A stretch of 64,000 bases of DNA from Pseudonocardiaceae bacterium YIM PH 21723. GTDB taxonomy: Bacteria; Actinomycetota; Actinomycetes; Mycobacteriales; Pseudonocardiaceae. The position numbers were made by a program, and so were the translations under genes. Shown here piece after piece: positions 50,158 to 57,452 of the stretch; within the stretch, counting starts at the first letter, position 1, and each line of letters starts with the position of its first letter. The notes beneath the pieces were generated by a model that did no database searches, was not told where the DNA came from, and saw only the letters and a program-made list of their open reading frames with translations. Location of the stretch: contig QZFT01000029.1 of assembly GCA_003600225.1 (NCBI GenBank), positions 1 to 64,000 of the forward strand. Reading direction: 5' to 3'.

Positions 50158-50662
50158 TCTGGTGGTTGTCGAAGGATGGCCTTGAGGGGGAGACGGGTTT
50201 CGGGGGCGTCTTTCCTGCCGGCGTGTTGGGTGGGGGCACGCCGGACTGGCTTTTCGGGGCCTTCGGGGCTTGATCACTTTGGCGCGGATTTGCGCGGGGC
50301 TGGTGGGGTTGCTGTGGCGGGCGGTGTTCCTGTGGGTGAACGGGGTGGCATTGTTCCTGGTTAAAGACCTATTTAGGGCATCGAAAACGTCTTTAACCCG
50401 GAACAATCAATTCGTCCACAGTGGACTGAACGCCCCGTTGCCGGTTCTCGCCAGGCCGAGATGCCCATGATCGACACAGCCCGTGACCTCAGCCCCGCAG
50501 AACCCCCAGAAACCACCAAAAGCCGAGCTCCCGACCACACCCAGCCACCCCGAAGGCCCCGAACAGCCAGTCCGGCGTGCCCCCACCAGACAGCCAGGCA
50601 GGAAAGACAGGCGTGCCCCCACCCGTCTCCCCCTCCAAAGCCCTCTTTCGCCAACCACCAGA
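50158..50662. repeat. Composite palindromic element, right copy, inverted relative to left (family B)
   Basis: Read on the minus strand it follows the left copy at 41571-42135 base for base over long runs, including the centre hairpin (50350-50407), the GTCCACAGTGGAC site and the segment ttctgggggttctgcgggg. Differences are scattered substitutions, an indel at each arm, and one rather than three copies of the 34-bp unit. It starts about 14 bp after a TetR stop codon and with about 130 bp of plain sequence fills the gap to 50796. Confidence 0.9.
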
Positions 50663-50795
50663 CGCACCCCCAGTCGCCGAGAAATGACGCCGGATATAAC
50701 GGCGTGTTTGCCTTGCTGCTGCGATTGCGTTGCGTGGTTGCGACAAGCAGCCGCAAAGATGTGAGTACTGCTCGCGTCCCTGCGGAGGTTCACTC

Positions 50796-51386
50796 GTGCG
50801 TATTGCCGTCTACACCGGCTCGGCCTCCGGGGTCGACCCTCGCTTCGCGGAAACAGCCAGGTCGCTGGGCCGCACGCTGGCCGAGCGCGGTATCGGCCTG
50901 GTCTACGGCGGTGGCCGGGTCGGCCTGATGGGCGAGGTCGCCGACGCGGTGCTGGCCGCCGGTGGCGAGGCGGTCGGCGTGATGCCGTCCGCGCTGGTCA
51001 ACGCGGAGATCGCGCATCTGGGGCTGACCGAGCTGCACGTGGTGGCCGACATGCACGAGCGCAAGGCCAAGATGATCGAACTGGCCGACGCGTTCATCGC
51101 CTTGCCCGGTGGCACCGGCACGCTGGAGGAACTGTTCGAGGTGTGGACCTGGCTGCAGCTGGGCATGCACGACAAGCCGGTCACCCTGCTGGACGTCGCC
51201 GACTACTGGCGTCCGCTCACCGACATGCTCGACCACATGGTCACCAACGGCTTCGTCCGCCAGGCGCAGCGGGACACCCTGCTGCACGCCCACTCCGTCG
51301 AGGACGCCCTCGCCCAGTTGCTGGCCTGGGAGGGGGCGCCGCCGAAATGGCCGGCGCCCGCTCCGGTGGTCGCGGTGTCCAACTAG
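50796..51386 (+). CDS. LOG family protein, cytokinin riboside 5'-monophosphate phosphoribohydrolase type
   Basis: This 196-residue protein starts at GTG 50796 after GGAGG. It has the LOG motifs LVYGGGRVGLMG (about 38-49), MHERKAKMIELADAFIALPG and PGGTGTLEELFEVWTWLQLG (about 105-124), the P-G-G-x-G-T-x-x-E nucleotide-binding signature. The known activity of the family is release of ribose-5-phosphate from nucleoside monophosphates. It is monocistronic and ends convergently with the lectin gene, sharing 4 bases at the stops. Confidence 0.93.
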   Translation: MRIAVYTGSASGVDPRFAETARSLGRTLAERGIGLVYGGGRVGLMGEVADAVLAAGGEAVGVMPSALVNAEIAHLGLTELHVVADMHERKAKMIELADAFIALPGGTGTLEELFEVWTWLQLGMHDKPVTLLDVADYWRPLTDMLDHMVTNGFVRQAQRDTLLHAHSVEDALAQLLAWEGAPPKWPAPAPVVAVSN

Positions 51387-51847
51387 AACCAGCGCTGGCC
51401 CGGCTCGTCGGAGCAGTTCTCCAGGCTGACCCAGGGTCCCTGCTTCCTGTTGCCGTCCAGGCACAGGCCAGGGGAGGCCACGCTGCGGAACCTGACCCGG
51501 CCATTCGGATAGGTGTCCCGGTAGAAGGACTGTGCCTGCGCGCCAGTGCAGACCTGCTGGACGGCCCGCTCGGTCGCCCCCGCCGACACGTCGACGCACT
51601 GGTTGGTGCCCTGGTTCCGCAACTGGTAGCCGGTGGCCACGGCCTCCCGGTACCAGTTCTGCCTCGCGCTCCCGTCGCACGCCGCCATGTCGATGTGCCC
51701 GTCCCCGGCCACGACCATGCACCCGAGGGACGGCAGGTCGTTGTCATAGGTGAACGGTCCGTCGGGGGCAGCCGAGGCCACCGCCGGAATCGTCCCGAGT
51801 GCTAACGCCGCAGTCGCGGCGACACACCACTTACCCCAGTTCTTCAT
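51383..51847 (-). CDS. Secreted ricin-type beta-trefoil (RICIN) protein
   Basis: This 154-residue protein starts at MKNWGKWCVAATAALALGTI, a signal peptide ending near AVASA. The mature part has repeated Q-x-W/F and cysteine elements: LGCMVVAGDGHIDMAACDGS, RQNWYR, CVDVSAGATE, AQSFYR, GLCLDGNRKQGPWVSLENCS and QRWF. This is the three-lobed carbohydrate-binding trefoil. No catalytic domain is attached. It may bind glycans at the cell surface. Confidence 0.85.
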   Translation of the reverse strand: MKNWGKWCVAATAALALGTIPAVASAAPDGPFTYDNDLPSLGCMVVAGDGHIDMAACDGSARQNWYREAVATGYQLRNQGTNQCVDVSAGATERAVQQVCTGAQAQSFYRDTYPNGRVRFRSVASPGLCLDGNRKQGPWVSLENCSDEPGQRWF

Positions 51848-51946
51848 GATTCCCCCCATTGCCCGCGCCGAAGGTGGCGCATCCTGCGATGCTCGCAGAG
51901 AAAGTGTGATCCACGCAACACCTGTCTCGGGCTACCGTTGATCCAC

Positions 51947-52864
51947 ATGACGCATGCCGACCTTGAGGTCACCGCCGAACTCGTGCGGGAGCTGCTCCGC
52001 GATCAGCACCCTGACCTGGCCGATCGTCCGATCCGGTTCGGTGCGCGAGGCTGGGGCAACCAGCTGTGGCGGCTCGGCGACGACCTCGCCGTCCGATTGC
52101 CCTGGATGAGTGAGTCCGCGGCCGCGCTGCTGTTCATCGAGCACGCGTGGGTGCCCACTCTCGCCCCGCGCCTCCCGCTGCCGATTCCCGTTCCACTGAG
52201 GCTCGGGGAGCCTTCGGAACGGTTCCCCAAGGGGTGGATCATCACGACCTGGGTGCCGGGGGAGCCCGCCGACCGCGCGCCGATCACCCGTGGTGCGGAG
52301 GCGGCGACGGCGCTGGCCGCCTTCCTGTCCGCACTGCATCAGCCCGCTCCTGAGCAGGCGCCCGCCGGCCGCGCTCGCGGTGGGCCGCTGACCGGCCACT
52401 CCGCGTGGGTCGAGAAGCAGCTCGCCTCGGCCGTCGAACGCGGGCTCATCGCCGACCCGGAGGCGGTTCGCGCGGTGTGGGCGGACGCCGTCGCCACGCC
52501 CGAGTGGGACGGTCCGGCCGTCTGGCTGCACGGTGACCTGCATCCGGCCAATGTGCTCACCATGGACGGCGCCCTCTGCGGAGTGATCGACTTCGAGGAT
52601 CTCTTCGCCGGTGATCCGGCCTGGGACCTCGCCGCGGCGTGGATCCTGCTGCCGGACGGCGCCATCGACCGGTTCCACGCCGCCTACCGGCCGGTTCCGG
52701 ATGCGGCGACCCTGCGCCGGGCCCGGGGCCTGGCGGTGGCCAGGGCCCTGATGTGCCTGCACGTCGGCGATGCGGGGGACCACGGCAGGCCCGGTGGCAA
52801 GCCCACCTGGGGTCCGCCCGCACGCGCGTCGCTGCGTCGGCTGGTCAGTTCACCGCGAGGGTGA
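51947..52864 (+). CDS. Aminoglycoside phosphotransferase (APH) family protein
   Basis: This 305-residue kinase-fold protein starts at ATG 51947 (MTHADLEVTAELVRELL). The catalytic loop is WLHGDLHPANVLT (about 187-199) and the metal-binding Asp lies in GVIDFEDLFAGDPAWDLA (about 207-224). The ATP-binding lobe shows VRLPW and ITTWVPGEP. Such chromosomal APH-like proteins often phosphorylate unknown small molecules, so resistance cannot be assumed. It converges with the oxidoreductase gene, overlapping by 20 bp. Confidence 0.88.
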   Translation: MTHADLEVTAELVRELLRDQHPDLADRPIRFGARGWGNQLWRLGDDLAVRLPWMSESAAALLFIEHAWVPTLAPRLPLPIPVPLRLGEPSERFPKGWIITTWVPGEPADRAPITRGAEAATALAAFLSALHQPAPEQAPAGRARGGPLTGHSAWVEKQLASAVERGLIADPEAVRAVWADAVATPEWDGPAVWLHGDLHPANVLTMDGALCGVIDFEDLFAGDPAWDLAAAWILLPDGAIDRFHAAYRPVPDAATLRRARGLAVARALMCLHVGDAGDHGRPGGKPTWGPPARASLRRLVSSPRG

Positions 52865-53729
52865 GCTTTCCGCCGGGGTGCCCGCTCTCGCTCTCGGTCA
52901 GCGCCGCTGCCGCCTCCTCAAGTGGATAACTCGCGCCCTGGGTGACGCGTAGTCCGCTCTCGGTGATCCTGGTCAGCATTTCGACCGTCTGGTCGGATTC
53001 GCCGGAGAACTGGATGCCCAGTTCGAAGGCGGCCGCGTCGGCGATGGTGACGATCCGGTCCTTCGAGCCCAGCAGTTCGAGCGATCCCGGGAGGACGCCG
53101 TGACCTGCGGCGTCGAACACCGCGTCCACCGCACCGGCCTCGCGGACCCGGTCGAGCCAGCCGTCGCCGTACCGCACCGGCGTGACTCCCAGTGACCTCA
53201 GGTCGTCGAGGCTCCGGCTGCCGCCGGTACCGATGACGGTCGCGCCCTGGGCGAGGGCGGCCTGGGCGGCGAACCGGCCGACCGTGCCGCTGGCGCCGTG
53301 GATCAGCAGGGTGTCGCCTTGGCGGATCCCCAGCAATCCGAGCACCCGCAGCGCGGCCTCTCCGGCGACCGGCAGTGCGGCGGCGTCCGCCCAGGACAGG
53401 GCGGCCGGCTTGGGTACGACCGTCCTCGCCAGTGTGTACTCGGCGTAACCACCGGTCTCGGGCCAGCCGAAGACCTCGTCGCCGACGGCGAAACCCGCAC
53501 CGTCGCCGACGGCGTCGACGACGCCCGCCACTTCGAAGCCGGGGATGTGCGGGAACTTGACGGGGAAGTTGTCCCGCATGAAGCCGTTGCGAATCTTCCA
53601 GTCGATCGGGTTGACCCCGGCGACCCGCACGGCCAGCCGCACCTGCCCTGGGCCGGGCTCCGGCACCGCGATCTCGGACAGTCGCAGGACCTCTGGCCCG
53701 CCGTACGCGGAGTAGGTGATCGCTCGCAT
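52845..53729 (-). CDS. NADP-dependent oxidoreductase, quinone reductase-like MDR
   Basis: This 294-residue medium-chain reductase starts at ATG 53729. The GroES-like domain has YGGPEVLRLSEIAVPEPGPG, GVNPIDWKIRNG and HIPGFEVAGVVDAVG. The Rossmann domain has LLIHGASGTVGRFAAQAAL (about 139-157). No structural zinc cysteines are seen, as in quinone oxidoreductases. It is transcribed divergently from the AtuA-type operon across a palindromic site. The substrate is unknown. Confidence 0.9.
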   Translation of the reverse strand: MRAITYSAYGGPEVLRLSEIAVPEPGPGQVRLAVRVAGVNPIDWKIRNGFMRDNFPVKFPHIPGFEVAGVVDAVGDGAGFAVGDEVFGWPETGGYAEYTLARTVVPKPAALSWADAAALPVAGEAALRVLGLLGIRQGDTLLIHGASGTVGRFAAQAALAQGATVIGTGGSRSLDDLRSLGVTPVRYGDGWLDRVREAGAVDAVFDAAGHGVLPGSLELLGSKDRIVTIADAAAFELGIQFSGESDQTVEMLTRITESGLRVTQGASYPLEEAAAALTESESGHPGGKLTLAVN

Positions 53730-53755
53730 GGTCTTCCTGCACTCCTGAGGTAGTA

Positions 53756-53781
53756 AAACAAGCAAGCATGCTTGTTTGTTT
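53756..53781. promoter_or_regulatory. Palindromic operator-like site
   Basis: AAACAAGCAA-GCATGC-TTGTTTGTTT is a 26-bp palindrome with one mismatch in each arm pair. It lies between the divergent oxidoreductase start (53729) and the TIGR03084 gene start (53843), where a regulator could act on both. Confidence 0.65.
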
Positions 53782-53842
53782 CGATGAGAGGTGCAAAGCT
53801 ACCGAGCAGTAGCACTTCGCCGGACTCGCCGAAGGATGTGCC

Positions 53843-54619
53843 GTGCTGGACTTCGAGACACTGCTCGAGGACCTCCTCGCCGAGGGTGACGAGCTGGACG
53901 GGCTGGTAGCCGAACTGGCTGACCAGGACTGGTCCAAGCCCACCCCGGCCGAGGGATGGACCATCGGGCATCAGATCTCCCATCTTGCCTGGACCGACGA
54001 GTGTTCGCTGGCCGCCATCGCCGGCGGCGACGCGTTCCAGGCCGTCATCGAGAAGGCCACGAAGGACCCCGCGGGCTTCGTCGAGGCCGGTGCCCGCGAG
54101 CAGCTGGACGATCCGCCGGGACTCCTCGCCCGGTGGCGCCGCGTCCGCCGCGAGCTGGCCGACGAGCTGCGTACGGTGCCCGCCGGCACCAAGCTGCCCT
54201 GGTTCGGGCCGCCGATGAGCGCGCCGTCCATGGCCACCGCGCGGTTGATGGAGACCTGGGCACACGGCCGCGACGTCGCCGACGCGCTCGGCATCCCGCC
54301 GAAGGTCACCCGGCGGCTCAAGCACATCGCGCACCTGGGTTTCCGCACCCGGGGCTTCGCCTACCTGGTGAACGACAAGCAGCCGCCCACCTCCGAGCTG
54401 CGCCTCGAACTGTCCGGTGTGGACGGTGAGCTGTGGACGTTCGGCCCGGAGGACGCCGAGCAGCGGGTCACCGGATCCGCGCTGGACTTCGTGTTGCTCG
54501 GCACCCAGCGGATCAACCGGGCGAACACCGACCTGAAGGCCGTCGGCGCCGACGCCGACGAGTGGCTGAACATCGTGCAGACCTTCGCCGGTCCTCCTGG
54601 AAAGGGACGTGCGGCATGA
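53843..54619 (+). CDS. TIGR03084 family protein (mycothiol maleylpyruvate isomerase/DinB fold)
   Basis: This 258-residue protein starts at GTG 53843. The DinB-type metal site is suggested by GWTIGHQISHLAWTDE (about 38-53) and later METWAHGRDVADALG (about 136-150) with the third His. The C-terminal domain (LRLELSGVDGELWTFGPEDA onward) matches SCP2/MDMPI-like partners. It overlaps the AtuA-type gene by ATGA and opens the acyl-CoA operon. Mycothiol-dependent transfer is plausible from the family; the reaction is unknown. Confidence 0.85.
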   Translation: MLDFETLLEDLLAEGDELDGLVAELADQDWSKPTPAEGWTIGHQISHLAWTDECSLAAIAGGDAFQAVIEKATKDPAGFVEAGAREQLDDPPGLLARWRRVRRELADELRTVPAGTKLPWFGPPMSAPSMATARLMETWAHGRDVADALGIPPKVTRRLKHIAHLGFRTRGFAYLVNDKQPPTSELRLELSGVDGELWTFGPEDAEQRVTGSALDFVLLGTQRINRANTDLKAVGADADEWLNIVQTFAGPPGKGRAA

Positions 54620-56304
54620 GCGTGCTTCGCATCGGCAATGCCTCCGGCTACTACGGGGACCGGCTGGGGGCCGTCCACGAGATGCTGACCGGCGGTGAGC
54701 TGGACGTGCTCACCGGCGACTACCTGGCCGAGCTGACCATGCTCATCCTGGGCCGTGACCAGCTCAAGGACGCCAAGCTGGGCTACGCCAAGACCTTCGT
54801 CCGGCAGCTGGAGAACAGCCTGGGTACCGCCCTGGAAAAGGGCGTCAAGATCGTCGCCAACGCGGGTGGGCTGAACCCGGCCGGGCTGGTCGAGGCCATT
54901 CGGGAGGTCGCCAAGGGCATCGGCCTGGACCCCAAGATCGGCCACGTGCTGGGCGATGACCTGCGTCCGCGCGCCAAGGACCTGGGCTTCGGCGATGTGC
55001 TGACCGCCAACGCCTACCTGGGCTGCTGGGGCATCGCCCGTTGCCTGAACGCAGGCGCCGACGTCGTCGTCACCGGCCGGGTCACCGACGCCTCGCTGGT
55101 CGTCGGACCCGCCGCCGCGCACTTCGGCTGGGGCCGGGAGGACTACAACCAGCTGGCCGGCGCCACCGTCGCCGGGCACGTCCTCGAATGCGGAACCCAG
55201 GCCACCGGCGGCAACTTCGCCTTCTTCCACGAGCTGGACCTGTCCAAGCCGCTCGGCTTCCCCCTCGCCGAGATCAGCGAGGACGGCTCCAGCGTCATCA
55301 CCAAGCACGACGGCACCGGCGGCGCGGTCACCGTGGAGACTGTCACCGCGCAGCTGATCTACGAGGTCGGCAACCCGGCCTACCTCGGCCCCGACGTGAC
55401 CAGCCACTTCGACTCGGTGAAGCTCACCCAGCAGGGCCCGGACCGGGTGCACATCTCCCCGGCCGTCGGCTCGCAGCCACCGGAGACGGCCAAGGTCTGC
55501 CTGAACACCCTCGGCGGGTTCAAGGCCTCGATCACCTTCATCGTGGTCGGCCTGGACATCGAGGCCAAGGCGGCCTGGTTCCAGCGTCAGCTGGAGGCCG
55601 AATTCGGCCCGGAGGGCCTGACCTTCGAGCTCGCCCGCACCGATCGCGAGGACGCGGACACCGAGGAGACGGCCAGCGCGTTGCTGCACCTGACCCTGCG
55701 CACCGCCGACTTCAACCGGGCCAAGAAGTTCAAGCGGGTCGTCGCCGAGATCCCGCTCGCCAGCTACCCGGGCTTCGCCTTCACCGGCGGCCTGGGCGAC
55801 GCGGGTCCCTACGGCATCTGCACCTCGCAGTTCATCCCGCAGGCCGAGCTCCAGCACCAGGCGGTGCTCCCGGACGGGTCCACTGTGGACATCGCGCCGA
55901 CAGCAGTTTCTGCAGAAAGTGCGCCCTTTGCACTTTCTGCAGAAACTGCTCCTCTGTGGACCGACAACGGCCCCACGAAACGGGTTCCGCTGGGCACCAT
56001 CCTCGGCGCCCGCTCCGGCGACAAGGGGAGCGACGCCAATCTCGGTGTCTGGGCCCGCAATCCGGAGGCCTATCGCTGGCTGAAGTCCTATCTGGACGAG
56101 AAGAAGCTGGCCGAGCTGTTGCCGGAGACCGCCGGCCTGGAGGTCACGCGGTACGAGCTGCCGCACATCAACGCGGTGAACTTCATGATCACCGGAATCC
56201 TGGACGGCGGCGTGGCCGCCTCCGCCCGCTTCGACCCGCAGGCCAAGGCGCTGGGCGAGTGGCTGCGTGCCCGCCACGCCGACATCCCGGAGGTACTCCT
56301 GTGA
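54616..56304 (+). CDS. Acyclic terpene utilisation AtuA family protein (DUF1446)
   Basis: This 562-residue protein has the AtuA/DUF1446 domain (residues about 3-425) with RIGNASGYYGDRLGAVHEML, VLTGDYLAELTMLIL, KIVANAGGLNPAGL and DVVVTGRVTDASLVVGP, and a C-terminal ferredoxin-fold AtuA-like domain (about 460-560, starting VPLGTILGARSGDKGSDANL). The linker between them (codons about 429-445) is encoded by a perfect 21-bp-arm palindrome. AtuA is required for citronellol/geraniol growth in Pseudomonas, but its reaction is not defined. Overlaps both neighbours by 4 bases. Confidence 0.88.
   Translation: MSVLRIGNASGYYGDRLGAVHEMLTGGELDVLTGDYLAELTMLILGRDQLKDAKLGYAKTFVRQLENSLGTALEKGVKIVANAGGLNPAGLVEAIREVAKGIGLDPKIGHVLGDDLRPRAKDLGFGDVLTANAYLGCWGIARCLNAGADVVVTGRVTDASLVVGPAAAHFGWGREDYNQLAGATVAGHVLECGTQATGGNFAFFHELDLSKPLGFPLAEISEDGSSVITKHDGTGGAVTVETVTAQLIYEVGNPAYLGPDVTSHFDSVKLTQQGPDRVHISPAVGSQPPETAKVCLNTLGGFKASITFIVVGLDIEAKAAWFQRQLEAEFGPEGLTFELARTDREDADTEETASALLHLTLRTADFNRAKKFKRVVAEIPLASYPGFAFTGGLGDAGPYGICTSQFIPQAELQHQAVLPDGSTVDIAPTAVSAESAPFALSAETAPLWTDNGPTKRVPLGTILGARSGDKGSDANLGVWARNPEAYRWLKSYLDEKKLAELLPETAGLEVTRYELPHINAVNFMITGILDGGVAASARFDPQAKALGEWLRARHADIPEVLL
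55902..55950. repeat. Palindromic repeat, family C, inside the AtuA-type coding sequence
   Basis: The arm beginning AGCAGTTTCTGCAGAAAGTG (55902-55922) is perfectly complementary to 55930-55950, with a 7-nt loop gcccttt. It encodes about 17 residues, VSAESAPFALSAETA, in the interdomain linker without breaking the frame. It shares its core with 47048-47090. Confidence 0.92.
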
Positions 56305-57452
56305 GCGACCCGTTGTTCGACACTCCGGAACGCCGGGAACTGCGGCAGACCGTCCGCCGGTTCACCGAGCAGGAGATCCTGCCCTACCAGGACGAATGGG
56401 AGCGGGTCGGCGAACTGCCACGCGACCTGCACCTCAAGGCGGGCAAGCTCGGCTTACTGGGCATCGCCGCGCCCGAGTCGGCCGGTGGCGGTGGCGGTGA
56501 CTACATCGACGCGATGATCGTGACCGAGGAGATGCTGTACGCCGGGGCGGCGGGCGGCGTGATCGCCTCGCTGTTCACCCTGGGCATCTCCACCCCGCAC
56601 ATCATCGTCGCCGGTGACGAGAAGCAGATCGACACCTGGGTGAAGCCCAGCTTCTCCGGCGAACTGATCGGCTCGCTGGCGATCACCGAGCCGGGCACCG
56701 GATCCGACGTCGCGGGCATCACCACCAAGGCCGTCCGGGATGGCGACGAGTACGTCATCAACGGCGCCAAGATGTTCATCACCTCGGCGGTGCGCGCCGA
56801 CTACGTGGTGACCGTGGTGCGCACCGCGGACACTGGGGCGCACGGGCTGTCGCTGCTCATCGTGCCCAAGGGCACGCCGGGCTTCACCGTGTCCCGCACG
56901 CTGGACAAGATGGGCTGGCGCTGCTCGGACACCGCCGAACTGTCCTATGTGGATGTCCGAGTTCCGGCGTCCAACCTGGTCGGCGCGGAGAACACCGGCT
57001 TCTACCAGCTGGCCCAGCACTTCGTCACCGAGCGGCTCGGCCTCGCGGTGCAGGCCTACGCGCACGCGCAGCGGGCCCTCGACCTGAGCGTGGACTACGC
57101 CCGGCTGCGCGAGACCTTCAAGCGGCCGCTCATCTCCCGGCAGCTGGTGCAGAACACGCTCACCGAGATGCACCGCAAGACCGACCTGGCCCGCGTTTAC
57201 AGCCGCGATGTGGCTCGCCGGTTCCTGAACGGCGAGGACGTCATCGCCGAGGTCTGCTTCGCCAAGAACAGCGCCGTCGAGGCCTGTGAATGGGTGTGCA
57301 ACCAGGCCGTCCAGCTGCACGGCGGCATGGGCTACATGCGGGAGTCCGAAGTGGAACGGCTCTACCGCGACATCCGCATCCTGGGCATCGGCGGCGGTGC
57401 CACGGAGATCCTCAACGGCCTGGCCGCCAAGCGATTGGGTTACACGGCATGA
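56301..57452 (+). CDS. Acyl-CoA dehydrogenase, first in the AtuA-type operon
   Basis: This 383-residue enzyme starts at GTG 56301 (GTGA overlap). Motifs are AITEPGTGSDVAGITTKA, GAKMFITSAVRADYVV, DKMGWRCSDTAELSYVDVRV and QLHGGMGYMRESEVERLYRD. The general base region is IGGGATEILNGLAAKRLG. It probably introduces the alpha,beta double bond in the acyl-CoA that the following carboxylase uses, by analogy with citronellyl-CoA (AtuD) or isovaleryl-CoA dehydrogenases. Confidence 0.92.
   Translation: MSDPLFDTPERRELRQTVRRFTEQEILPYQDEWERVGELPRDLHLKAGKLGLLGIAAPESAGGGGGDYIDAMIVTEEMLYAGAAGGVIASLFTLGISTPHIIVAGDEKQIDTWVKPSFSGELIGSLAITEPGTGSDVAGITTKAVRDGDEYVINGAKMFITSAVRADYVVTVVRTADTGAHGLSLLIVPKGTPGFTVSRTLDKMGWRCSDTAELSYVDVRVPASNLVGAENTGFYQLAQHFVTERLGLAVQAYAHAQRALDLSVDYARLRETFKRPLISRQLVQNTLTEMHRKTDLARVYSRDVARRFLNGEDVIAEVCFAKNSAVEACEWVCNQAVQLHGGMGYMRESEVERLYRDIRILGIGGGATEILNGLAAKRLGYTA

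Noticed and set aside
41571-50662. 8-kb block as a composite transposon
   Set aside because: No transposase or target-site duplication was found; the bracketing elements look non-coding and the enclosed genes include housekeeping types.
51947-52864. Aminoglycoside resistance gene
   Set aside because: The APH fold is clear, but chromosomal members have diverse small-molecule substrates; nothing supports resistance specifically.
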